The notes beneath the pieces are model-generated. The model was not told the origin of the DNA. It saw only the letters and a program-made list of their open reading frames with translations, and made no database searches. Below, one piece after another: positions 39,609-49,712 of a DNA stretch of 64,000 nucleotides. How positions within the stretch are numbered: the stretch's first letter is position 1; each line of letters starts with the position of its first letter. The translations under genes and the position numbers were made by a program. The DNA is taken from contig JADJRC010000049.1 in the NCBI GenBank assembly GCA_016712415.1, positions 62,001-126,000 on the forward strand, read 5' to 3'. This DNA is from Lewinellaceae bacterium (GTDB taxonomy: Bacteria; Bacteroidota; Bacteroidia; Chitinophagales; Saprospiraceae).

Positions 39609-41537
39609 ACGCCATATCATTCTGCCTTGCCTGCTGCTTTTCGCTATTCAGGCAAACAGCCAGTTTGCCCTGCGCGATGCCATCCGCATGGCGCCCTACT
39701 TTGCAGTCGATCCTTCAAACGGCGTGACCTTTCTCGTCGATACTATTCCGGGCAGTATTGATTCTGTCAACAGGGTATTGCAATGGTATGCCAGCCCGAA
39801 CGGAGAACCGCTACAGAACCTCTTTTTCAGCGCCGAATTGAGCCCACAGGCCAATAAGGCGGAAAGAATGGCTTTAGGCGAAAAGCAGGCTTCCATCCTT
39901 CTGCTCCGGCAGCAGCCAGTCCGTTTTCGGCAGGCATGTTTGCCCAGGGACTGGCGATTTTTCTGGCCGAACGCGCGAAAGAAGAACTGGCCGCCGCTTT
40001 TTTCCGGGAATTCCAGGCGAAACTGCAACAGAATATCATCGCCCAAAAACTATTTCCATCTACGGTGGCAACGCTCAAATTTGTCGGTGATGATGAATTT
40101 TACCGCCTCAGCCAGTTCATCACCAGCCTGCGCGAAAACTTTCGCGCCGACCTTGGCGTGATGCCCGCCAACCTGGAGTCGGCGCTGCGCGACGGAGACC
40201 TGATCAAAAAACCGGAGGCCAATATCCTGGCGACCGACGCGCTGCACCTGACCAATCCATGATCAGCGGGGAAACGCCCCTTGCCACACTGGAATACCTT
40301 TCAGGCCCCTGGGCGGCCATGCAGGATGAGGCCAGGTTAAACACGATTCAGGACGAAAAACTGCGGGACAACCTCAAACGCGTGGCCTCACTGTTGCGCA
40401 CCTCCAATACGCTCCAGGAGTCGCTGCGCAAAAGCGATACTGCCGCCGAATGGTACACACCGGCAGAAATTATGATGCTGTTCAAAAATCCCGTTGTGGC
40501 AAACCTGTACCTGGGTCTGCTCTGGGAAAAAAGTGCAGGGCTTGATTTTGGCCCGACCCAAAGTTTCCGCGATCTGCTCGAAACATCCCGTACAAACCTG
40601 TTCCTCCTGGGAGAAGTGAAACGCAAATTGCTCGACCTTTCCGCCGATGTGACCGAAAATGTAAATACCATCAAAAAGTTGGCGAAACCCGAACCGGATT
40701 CCGTAGCGGCCGAACAGTTCTTCCGCTACTACAACTCCGGTACGCAGGTGTTGAAAACGGGTTTTCGCATGTATCAGACCGCATATAAAGACGACCCCGC
40801 TGTGCAGGCCGCAGGCGAAAAACTCGAAGGTTTCTTCAGCATCAGTGAAGGAGTCAGCCGTTTGTACCAGAACCTGAGGATAAAAAACTACCCTGCCGTA
40901 ATCAGCACCGTAGTCCGGGTGCTGGACAACCTTGAGGTCGACAATGACCAATTGAAAGAATTTTTCCGGTATGCCAACTTTATGGCGACGGTGGCGCAGG
41001 CCCAATCGCCGGAAGAAATTTCGCACGCCATCGAATCCTTCGCCCCTGCCCCCCGGAAGTGCACGCGTGAAAAAAACGCCCAAACAACGCGCATTTGCGC
41101 TGAATGCATACACTGGTTTGAGCGGCGGCGGCGAATGGCAGGCAAACAGGAATGACGTGCGCGGTTTCGGTTCGCTGAGCGCCACGGTGGGCTTGAGCTA
41201 TACCATCGGTACGGAAGCCGGCAGATACTTAGGGGTTTTTGTCCCCGTTATCGACGTCGGCGCCTTGACGGTACTGCGCTTTTCCGACGACACTTCATAC
41301 GACCTGCCTTCACTGAAATGGGGCAATCTCATATCGCCTGGTCTGTATTTTGTAGCCGGTTTCAAGGAAAAGGTTCCGCTTGCCTTCGGGATCGGCGGGC
41401 AATTCGGCCCAAGCCTGAGAAAAGTAGTCGTCCAGGGCAATCAGGCCGACCCCATTCAGGAACTGGGAGGTTGGCGAATCGGCGCCTTTTTATCGGTCGA
41501 TATACCCGTGACGTATTTGCATGTAGGAAAGAAATGA
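39601..41537 (+). CDS. Secreted/outer-membrane protein coupled to the subtilase (frame broken three times)
   Basis: Four successive frames form one protein of about 645 aa. Joins: one C added at 39906-39907 gives LLLPAAASPFSAGMFAQ; one C added at 40257-40258 gives LHLTNPMISGET; one C removed from the run 41049-41054 gives FAPAPGSARVKKTPK. The product has a signal peptide (MFKRHIILPCLLLFAIQANSQ), a long helical middle (about 150-480) and a C-terminal beta-barrel-like part (LNAYTGLSGGGEWQ, GLSYTIGTEAGRYLGVFVPVID, GIGGQFGPSLRKV). I do not recognise the family. Overlap with the upstream subtilase gene implies a joint role. Confidence 0.6.
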
Positions 41538-41558
41538 GGTTGCCTGTATCTTTAGGTC

Positions 41559-42218
41559 ATGAAAATCCATTCGATTAAACTGGAAACGGCCTCGCTGGAT
41601 AAAGTCGCCGACTTTTATCACACCAGCCTGGGCCTCGAAGTGATTCGCGCCGAATCCGGCGTGGTCCATATCCGGATTGGAAGTTCATGGCTTGTTTTCA
41701 AGGAAAACCCCGGCCTGAAAGGCATCTACCATTTCGCTATCAATATTCCCTGCAACCAGATCCGGGAGGGCATGGCCTGGCTCGAACGCTGCGGAATTGA
41801 ACTGATCGCCAATGAAAAAGGCGAAACGCAGATTGATTTTCCCAACTGGAACGCCGAAGCGGCCTATTTCTTCGACCCTGCCGGCAATATCGTGGAACTC
41901 ATTGCCCGCCGCGATCTACAGAACGACAGCGACCACACATTCGGCCCCGATGCCCTGTATGAAATATGCGAAACAGGCATCGTAACCGATGATGTACCGG
42001 CCTGGAACGCCCGTGTTGCTGAATCGTATGGCATTCACCCTTTCGATAAACAAAAACCTGCCGAGGAGTTTTCTGCCCTGGGCACCGACTCCGGCCTGTT
42101 CATCGTCGTCAAGGAAGGCCGGAAATGGTTCCTGACCGACCTGCCCGCCACACGTGTGCCTGTGGAGGTTAAATTTGAAAACGACGCTGCCGAAATATTC
42201 GATATCCGGGAGGCATAG
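41559..42218 (+). CDS. VOC-family (glyoxalase/bleomycin-resistance fold) protein
   Basis: A 219-aa protein of two VOC units. The first has FYHTSLGLEVIRAESGVVHIRIG, IYHFAINIP and AAYFFDPAGNIVELIARRDL; the second (about residue 130 on) is shorter and degenerate. VOC proteins use paired beta-alpha-beta-beta-beta modules to bind a metal and act on small molecules; His in YHFAIN and Glu in NIVELIA are likely ligands of the first module. Substrate unknown. It starts 21 bases after the preceding stop, so it may share that transcript. Confidence 0.85.
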   Translation: MKIHSIKLETASLDKVADFYHTSLGLEVIRAESGVVHIRIGSSWLVFKENPGLKGIYHFAINIPCNQIREGMAWLERCGIELIANEKGETQIDFPNWNAEAAYFFDPAGNIVELIARRDLQNDSDHTFGPDALYEICETGIVTDDVPAWNARVAESYGIHPFDKQKPAEEFSALGTDSGLFIVVKEGRKWFLTDLPATRVPVEVKFENDAAEIFDIREA

Positions 42219-42387
42219 TGTCATATGCCGACAAAAAACCGCTCCTCGCGGTGCATTTTCTGCCAAACCCTTTCTGAAACATTCCGATTCACTACTTTTG
42301 CCCCTCCTTTGGCGAAACAAAGCGGCCTTCGTGGCGTTTAAGCCCATCTCGCAAGGTTGATTTAACCAGTTTAACACAACGCATCAA

Positions 42388-43351
<964 letters not shown>

Positions 43352-43371
43352 AACCCGATTTCGATGGGCAC

Positions 43372-43419
43372 AAAAAGCGGGGGTGCGACTGTTCGACAGT
43401 TGCACCCCCGCTTTTTTTT
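43372..43419 (+). terminator. Intrinsic terminator after the MoxR gene
   Basis: AAAAAGCGGGGGTGC (43372-43386) pairs with GCACCCCCGCTTTTT (43402-43416), the inner GACTG/CAGTT extending the stem to a TTCGA loop, followed by more T. The flanking A tract makes it usable in both directions. Confidence 0.9.
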
Positions 43420-43443
43420 AAAAAAAAGGTATTTTTAAAAAAA

Positions 43444-43475
43444 TTTAGACTAGACTAAAATATTTTATACCTTTG
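43444..43475 (+). promoter_or_regulatory. DtxR/MntR-type operator and promoter of mntR-mntH
   Basis: TTTAGACTAGACTAAA (43444-43459) has the TTTAG-n6-CTAAA form of DtxR-family boxes. TACCTTTG (43468-43475) is a good -7 element, so the box sits over the -33 region. A further half-site, GTCTAAA, follows at 43475-43481. MntR (43536) would repress its own operon when Mn or Fe is sufficient. Confidence 0.65.
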
Positions 43476-43535
43476 TCTAAATTTATTTTTATCGCCTATA
43501 GTTATTCTGGCCATTGCATCACAGTCCTATACGTC

Positions 43536-44210
43536 ATGCCCATCACACAAGCGGAAGAAAACTACCTGAAAGCCATTTTCAAAATTGCAGAAAAAGACGA
43601 CAAGCCGGCGCTGACCAACGCCATCGCCGCCGTCATGCAAACCAGCGCAGCATCGGTCACCGACATGCTCAAACGGCTGGCAGACAAGCAGTTGATTACC
43701 TACGAAAAATACCGCGGCGTACAACTGACCGAAGAGGGCCATCGCCTTTCCACGGCGCTCATCCGGCGGCACCGGCTTTGGGAGGTGTTCCTTACAGAAA
43801 AACTCGGCTTTGCCTGGGACGAGGTACACGACCTCGCCGAACAACTCGAACACATACAGGGTAACGGCCTCATCGATCGCCTCGACAACTTTCTGGGCAA
43901 TCCTGGATTCGACCCCCACGGCGACCCAATTCCCAATGCCGAAGGGCACTGGACCTACCGGAACCAATCGCTGCTGGCTACCCTGCAGCCCGGCACCCAG
44001 GGTGTGGTCACGGGCGTCGACGATCACAGCGCCACTTTTCTGCAATACCTCGACCAACTGGGACTGGCACTCGGGGCTCAGGTCAGCCTGCTGGAGCAAT
44101 TCCCGTACGATCACTCCGTACGCGTACGCACAGGCGACGGGCGGGAACTCGTTTTGAGCGAAAAAGTGACCAAAAACCTGTATATCAAACTATTAGAATC
44201 CGGGAACTAA
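43536..44210 (+). CDS. mntR: DtxR-family metal-dependent regulator (MntR-like)
   Basis: A 224-aa regulator with the full three-domain DtxR layout. The winged helix (MPITQAEENYLKAIF, MQTSAASVTDMLKRLADKQLITYEKYRGVQLTEEG, about 1-70) is followed by a dimer and metal domain (RRHRLWEVFLTEKLGFAWDEVHDLAEQLEH, about 75-140, with Glu/His ligands) and a FeoA-like SH3 domain (GTQGVVTGVDDHSATFLQYLDQLGLALGAQV). It senses Mn or Fe. I chose the ATG at 43536 because upstream starts would lie on the promoter. It sits 26 bases before the Nramp gene, so both form one operon. Confidence 0.92.
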   Translation: MPITQAEENYLKAIFKIAEKDDKPALTNAIAAVMQTSAASVTDMLKRLADKQLITYEKYRGVQLTEEGHRLSTALIRRHRLWEVFLTEKLGFAWDEVHDLAEQLEHIQGNGLIDRLDNFLGNPGFDPHGDPIPNAEGHWTYRNQSLLATLQPGTQGVVTGVDDHSATFLQYLDQLGLALGAQVSLLEQFPYDHSVRVRTGDGRELVLSEKVTKNLYIKLLESGN

Positions 44211-44236
44211 AACCTGAACCGCCCATCCACCACTAT

Positions 44237-46123
44237 ATGAATAAAATTACTTCCACCGATGTTTCCCTGTCCGAGGTGCACGGCTCCGTTGAGACAGAAG
44301 GAAAAGGCAGTTTCTGGCGCCGCCTGTTTGCTTTTATGGGACCGGCCTACCTGGTCAGTGTCGGCTACATGGACCCCGGCAACTGGGCTACCGACCTGGC
44401 CGGCGGCAGCCGCTTCGGATATGCCCTGCTATGGGTGTTGGTGATGTCGAACCTGATCGCCCTGTTGTTGCAAAGCATGAGTGCGCGCCTGGGCGTGGTA
44501 GCGCGACGCGACCTTGCACAGGCTTCGCGTGAACTGTACCACCCAGTTGCCAATATTTTCAACTATATCCTGGCCGAGATTGCCATCGCCGCCTGCGACC
44601 TTGCCGAAGTGGTCGGCATGGCCATCGGTTTGCAGCTGCTGTTCGGCTTCCCCCTGATATGGGGGGTGGCCATCAGCGTACTCGATGCCTTCCTGCTGCT
44701 CTTCCTGATGCAGTTGGGGATACGAAAACTGGAGGCGTTTATCCTTGGGCTGGTAGTGGTTATCGGCGGCGCCTTTGCCGTTCAGATGTTCCTGGCCAAA
44801 CCGGTGATGAGCGAACTGGCCGTCGGTTTTATCCCGTCGATTCCGAATTCCGAAGCGCTGTTCATTGCCATCGGCATCATAGGCGCTACGGTCATGCCGC
44901 ACAATCTGTATCTCCATTCGGCATTGGTGCAGACCCGGAAAATTAACCGCAACCCCGACGGGCTGAAACGCGCCATCCGGTTCAATATACTCGACTCTGC
45001 CATTGCGCTCAACCTCGCGTTATTTGTCAATGCAGCCATTCTCATTCTGGCGGCGGCAGTTTTCCACAAAAACGGGTACAACGGGGTGTCAGAAATCCAG
45101 GACGCCCATCAGTTGCTCGAACCCCTGCTCGGCAAAAGTTACGCGCCCGTGCTTTTTGCCCTGGCGCTCATCGCTGCGGGGCAGAGCAGCACCGTTACCG
45201 GCACACTGGCAGGCCAGATCGTCATGGAAGGCTACCTGCACCTGCGCATCGCGCCCTGGCTGCGGCGCATTATCACCCGTTTACTCGCTGTAATACCGGC
45301 AGTTTTGGCCATCAGCATTTTAGGCGAACAGGCCACCGGTAACATGCTGGTGCTGAGCCAGGTCATCCTGAGCATGCAGCTGGGGTTTGCCGTCATTCCA
45401 TTGCTCCATTACGTCAGCGATAAAAAACGCATGGGCACATTCGCCATCGGCTTCTGGGCGAAACTGGGAGGCTGGCTCAGCGCAGTGATTATTGTGGTGC
45501 TGAACATCAACCTGGTCATTCAACAACTGGGCATCTGGTTGGAATATCCCGGACCAAATACATGGATGATTTACACTTTAGTGATACCGGCCCTGTTGTT
45601 TGCAGCCGGTATGCTCGCATACATCACGCTGCACCCCATGGTCGTTCGGCGCCCGGAGGCAAAAACCAAAATACCGCACGGCGTTTTTGAAGGTATTGCA
45701 GAAATCAACGCGCCGGAATACCAGCGGATCGCCATTGCCCTCGACTTCTCCGAAGCAGATAAAAAAACGCTGGAACACGCCCTGCACATCGGCGGCAAAC
45801 AAGTCCGGTACCTGCTCATCCACGCCGTGGAAACCGCCGGCGCCTGGGTAATGGGGGCAGATATTCAGGATCTCGAGACCAGGACGGATGTGCAAAACCT
45901 GGAAGAGTATGCGCAACGGCTGCGCGAGCTCGGCTACCAGTGCGAGGCGTTTATAGGTTATGGCACGGCAAAAAAGGCCATTCCTGTGTTGGTAAACGAA
46001 AAACAGGCCGATCTGCTCGTCATGGGCGCACACGGTCACCGGGCGCTCAAAGACCTGATCTTTGGCACCACGGTGGGCGCTGTGCGGCATGCCGTAAAAA
46101 TACCCGTACTGATCGTTCGATGA
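44237..46123 (+). CDS. mntH: Nramp divalent metal transporter fused to a UspA domain
   Basis: A 628-aa protein. Residues ~25-460 are an 11-segment Nramp transporter with the metal-site motifs VGYMDPGNWATDLAGG in segment 1 and ATVMPHNLYLHSALVQT in segment 6, and GQSSTVTGTLAGQIVMEGYL. Residues ~490-628 are a universal stress protein domain (YQRIAIALDFSEADKKTLEHAL, ending in LLVMGAHGHRALKDLIFGTTVGAVRHAVKIPVLIV), with the G-2x-G-9x-G(S/T) type nucleotide loop. It imports Mn(II) or Fe(II) with protons; the C-terminal domain may gate transport by binding a nucleotide (inference). Co-transcribed with mntR. Confidence 0.94.
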   Translation: MNKITSTDVSLSEVHGSVETEGKGSFWRRLFAFMGPAYLVSVGYMDPGNWATDLAGGSRFGYALLWVLVMSNLIALLLQSMSARLGVVARRDLAQASRELYHPVANIFNYILAEIAIAACDLAEVVGMAIGLQLLFGFPLIWGVAISVLDAFLLLFLMQLGIRKLEAFILGLVVVIGGAFAVQMFLAKPVMSELAVGFIPSIPNSEALFIAIGIIGATVMPHNLYLHSALVQTRKINRNPDGLKRAIRFNILDSAIALNLALFVNAAILILAAAVFHKNGYNGVSEIQDAHQLLEPLLGKSYAPVLFALALIAAGQSSTVTGTLAGQIVMEGYLHLRIAPWLRRIITRLLAVIPAVLAISILGEQATGNMLVLSQVILSMQLGFAVIPLLHYVSDKKRMGTFAIGFWAKLGGWLSAVIIVVLNINLVIQQLGIWLEYPGPNTWMIYTLVIPALLFAAGMLAYITLHPMVVRRPEAKTKIPHGVFEGIAEINAPEYQRIAIALDFSEADKKTLEHALHIGGKQVRYLLIHAVETAGAWVMGADIQDLETRTDVQNLEEYAQRLRELGYQCEAFIGYGTAKKAIPVLVNEKQADLLVMGAHGHRALKDLIFGTTVGAVRHAVKIPVLIVR

Positions 46124-46240
46124 GCAAACTATACGCCCGACGACCGGAAGTCGTTGTAGTTTTGCACGACTTTCTGAAGCCCGGTGTCGTTCACCATTGC
46201 GCCCTGGCGTGGCCGCAAGAAATATTTAAACATACCTTAA

Positions 46241-46822
46241 ATGCACATTACCGCCACAGAAATCAGCGATATCATTCGCCGTCGCCGTTCCATTTTTCCC
46301 AAATCATACGTGCCGGGAAAACCTGTTGAACGCGCCGTCATCGAACAACTGCTCGAAAATGCCAACCAGGCGCCCACGCACAAACCGACCGAGCCCTGGC
46401 GCTTCCAGGTATTTCATTCCGAAGAAAGCCGCCGCCGCCTGAGTGCTTATCTATCGGATTTTTATCAAAAAAACACGCCTCCGGAATTGTTTTCCGAAGA
46501 AAAACTCAAAAAAAGCAGTGAAAATCCGCTGCGTTCAGGAGCGGCCATTGCCATCATCCTGCAACGCGATCCCCTGGAAAGCATCCCTGAATTTGAAGAG
46601 ATCGCTTCCGTTGCAATGGCCGTCCAGAATATGTGGCTCACCTGCACGGCGCTTGGATTGGGCTGTTATTGGAGCACGCCCAGGGCGGCATTGAAAGCCG
46701 ATGCCTTCCTCAACCTGGCGCCGGGACAGCGCTGCCTCGGTTTTTTCTACCTCGGCTGGCACGAGATGCCCGAACTGCCGGGCAAACGCAGGCCTGTGGC
46801 GGAAAAAACAACCTGGTTATAA
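46241..46822 (+). CDS. Nitroreductase-family FMN oxidoreductase
   Basis: A 193-aa protein of the nitroreductase fold: IRRRRSIFPKSYVPGKPVERAVIEQLLENANQAPTHKPTEPWRFQV is the FMN-binding N-terminus, and AVQNMWLTCTALGLGCYWSTP the conserved helix. It would reduce quinones, nitro compounds or flavins with NAD(P)H, working as a dimer. It follows mntH by 117 bases and may be transcribed separately. Substrate unknown. Confidence 0.9.
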   Translation: MHITATEISDIIRRRRSIFPKSYVPGKPVERAVIEQLLENANQAPTHKPTEPWRFQVFHSEESRRRLSAYLSDFYQKNTPPELFSEEKLKKSSENPLRSGAAIAIILQRDPLESIPEFEEIASVAMAVQNMWLTCTALGLGCYWSTPRAALKADAFLNLAPGQRCLGFFYLGWHEMPELPGKRRPVAEKTTWL

Positions 46823-46902
46823 GATTTTTAATCCACGACCATGCAACGGACAACAAAACGCCGCGCGCCATCGTATCGTCGTGGCACATATCTAGAAACG
46901 AA

Positions 46903-48321
46903 ATGACACGCAATATCCTCGAAACAGAACAGAAAGCACTGGAGATCAACCTCGACGACCGCATCTACGGCGCCTTTGCCGAGATCGGTGCGGGACAGGA
47001 AGTTGCCCGGCATTTTTTCCAGGCGGGCGCGGCGGCAGGCACCATTGCAAAGTCAATGAGCGCCTACGACAAAACTGTTTCCGATGAGATATATGGAGAC
47101 GAGACAAAAGGCAAGGGCCGCTATGTATGCGAGGCGAGGCTCTACAAAATGCTCGACCACGAATACGAATTGATGGAAGGACGCCTGCGTGTGGAACGCC
47201 CGCAACAAAACTTTTTTGCGTTTGCCGATACCGTCGCGGCCATTAATTTCCAGAAAACCATCAAGGGCGACGGCTGGCTGGGCCTGCGTTTCCAATTGAA
47301 TCCCGGTTCTAAACCCAACGACCTTGTCCTGCACGTCAGGATGCTCGACAACAACAACCTGTTGCAACAACAGGCCATCGGCATCCTCGGCGTCAACCTG
47401 ATCTTCGGCTGCTATCGCTTTCACCACGACCCCGAAACCCTGCTCATGTCGCTCATGGACAACCTGCGCGGTCGTGTCATGATCGACATGGTGCGCCTGC
47501 AAGGTCCTGATTTTCAACACGTCGACAACCGCCTCATCTGCCTGTGGATGGTCAAAAACGGCCTCAGCGACGTAGCCATTTTTGGCCCCGACGGCAACAG
47601 CCTGCACGCAGGTGAATTTCTCTACAAAAAGTCCATCCTCATCGCCCGCGGCAGTTACCGCCCGCCCACACTGGTACAGCAGGAAATGATCCGGCTCGCC
47701 TACCAACAATTTTGCGCAGAACCCGATGTAGACGCCGATAAAACCTTTTTCCTCACGGAGATCACGCTCGACAACCTGCGCGCTTCCGGCGAGCTCGACG
47801 AGCGCGACTTTACCGACCGTGTTGATATGCTCTGCGCACTTGGTCAGACGGTCATCCTGTCCAACTGTGTGCAACACAAAATGCTCATCGCCTATTTCAG
47901 CGATTACAGGGTACAGCGCATCGGCCTGGCCATGGGGGTGCGTAAACTGCAAAACATCATCCGCGAAACAACCGAAAACAACCCCGATAACCTGCTCGGC
48001 GCCTTCGGCGAGTTATTCCTGCGCAATGTGCGGTTTTACGTGTACCCTGCCCGTGAACCCGGCAGCAACAAACTGCTGAACGCGCGAAACATCGATATCC
48101 CCCATACCATCCATTTTCTCTACGACCACTTGCTGGAAAACCGCAACATCGTCGATATTCAGGGATTCAGTCCCGACATCCTGCATATTTACCACAAGGA
48201 AGTGTTGCGCATGATCCGGCAGGGCGAGCCCGGCTGGGAGCAGATGGCGCCGGAAGCAGTCGTGCGCCTGGTAAAGGCGAAAGGCCTGTTCGGTTATGTC
48301 CCTGCCCAGGCCGGGCCGTAA
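46903..48321 (+). CDS. Conserved protein of unknown function, 472 aa
   Basis: It starts MTRNILETEQKALEINLDDRIYGAFAEIGAGQEVARHFFQAGAA, a conserved opening seen in a widespread family that databases label inconsistently, for example as nicotinate-nucleotide adenylyltransferase; I see no HxGH nucleotidyltransferase motif supporting that. Other conserved blocks are IAKSMSAYDKTVSDEIYG, FFAFADTVAAINFQKTIKGDGWLGLRFQL and QQQAIGILGVNLIFGC. It has no signal peptide. The ATG at 46903 starts the conserved block; the frame is open upstream without homology. Function unknown. Confidence 0.8.
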   Translation: MTRNILETEQKALEINLDDRIYGAFAEIGAGQEVARHFFQAGAAAGTIAKSMSAYDKTVSDEIYGDETKGKGRYVCEARLYKMLDHEYELMEGRLRVERPQQNFFAFADTVAAINFQKTIKGDGWLGLRFQLNPGSKPNDLVLHVRMLDNNNLLQQQAIGILGVNLIFGCYRFHHDPETLLMSLMDNLRGRVMIDMVRLQGPDFQHVDNRLICLWMVKNGLSDVAIFGPDGNSLHAGEFLYKKSILIARGSYRPPTLVQQEMIRLAYQQFCAEPDVDADKTFFLTEITLDNLRASGELDERDFTDRVDMLCALGQTVILSNCVQHKMLIAYFSDYRVQRIGLAMGVRKLQNIIRETTENNPDNLLGAFGELFLRNVRFYVYPAREPGSNKLLNARNIDIPHTIHFLYDHLLENRNIVDIQGFSPDILHIYHKEVLRMIRQGEPGWEQMAPEAVVRLVKAKGLFGYVPAQAGP

Positions 48322-48406
48322 CCGAACACACAACTATTTACCCTTTAAAGCCGTTAATGCCCAGTCTGCCCCAAGTTTTATAATTTTGCATCAATTTGAT
48401 ATATCC

Positions 48407-48929
<523 letters not shown>

Positions 48930-48934
48930 CAACC

Positions 48935-49675
48935 ATGGTTCTTCGCGCCGAAAACATCAGCAAGATATACGGAAAACGCACCGTTGTAAAAGACGTGTCG
49001 TTCGACGTACAGCAGGGCGAGATCGTCGGTTTGCTGGGCCCGAACGGGGCGGGCAAAACAACCTCTTTCTATATGGTGGTGGGTTTTATCCGGCCAACCG
49101 AAGGCAAGGTGTTCCTCAACGAAGAAGAGATCACCGACCTGCCCATGTACCGGCGCGCGCAGCGCGGCATCGGATACCTGCCGCAGGAGCCCAGTGTATT
49201 CCGCAAATTATCGGTGGAAGACAACGTAAAGGCCGTGCTCGAGATGACCAAACTGAGCAAGGCGGAACAGCGCGACAAACTGGAGTCGCTGCTCGAAGAG
49301 TTTAACCTGAACCGCGTGCGCAACGGTCTGGGCGACACCCTTTCCGGCGGGGAGCGCCGCCGAACCGAAATCGCGCGTGCCCTGGCGAGCGACCCCAAAT
49401 TCATCCTGCTCGACGAACCCTTTGCCGGTATCGACCCCATTGCCGTGGAAGACATCCAGTATATCGTGGCCAAACTGAAAACCAAAAACATCGGCATCTT
49501 GATTACCGACCACAATGTGCAGGAAACGCTGAGCATTACCGACCGGGCATACCTCATGTTTGAAGGCAGTATCCTGAAAGCAGGCACCGCAGAGGAACTG
49601 GCCGCCGATGAAATGGTGCGCAAGGTTTATCTCGGCAAACACTTCGAACTGAAGCGCAAAGTGATCGAATTTTAG
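48935..49675 (+). CDS. lptB: LPS export ABC transporter ATPase LptB
   Basis: A 246-aa ABC ATPase with LptB-type sequence throughout: Walker [21 protein letters not shown]-loop [20 protein letters not shown], signature [16 protein letters not shown], Walker [17 protein letters not shown], switch His [10 protein letters not shown], and LGKHFEL near the C-terminus. It powers LPS extraction from the inner membrane with LptFG, whose genes are not in this window. The preceding spacer is a repeat hairpin, so it may share the yqeY transcript or use an unseen promoter. Confidence 0.95.
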   Translation: MVLRAENISKIYGKRTVVKDVSFDVQQGEIVGLLGPNGAGKTTSFYMVVGFIRPTEGKVFLNEEEITDLPMYRRAQRGIGYLPQEPSVFRKLSVEDNVKAVLEMTKLSKAEQRDKLESLLEEFNLNRVRNGLGDTLSGGERRRTEIARALASDPKFILLDEPFAGIDPIAVEDIQYIVAKLKTKNIGILITDHNVQETLSITDRAYLMFEGSILKAGTAEELAADEMVRKVYLGKHFELKRKVIEF

Positions 49676-49712
49676 CGGTTAGGTAGCCCGCATAAAGCAA
49701 CCACCAGCCTTC

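Noticed and set aside
46903..48321. Naming this gene nicotinate-nucleotide adenylyltransferase
   Set aside because: That label is used for the family in databases, but I see no HxGH or ISSTxxR nucleotidyltransferase motif in the sequence.
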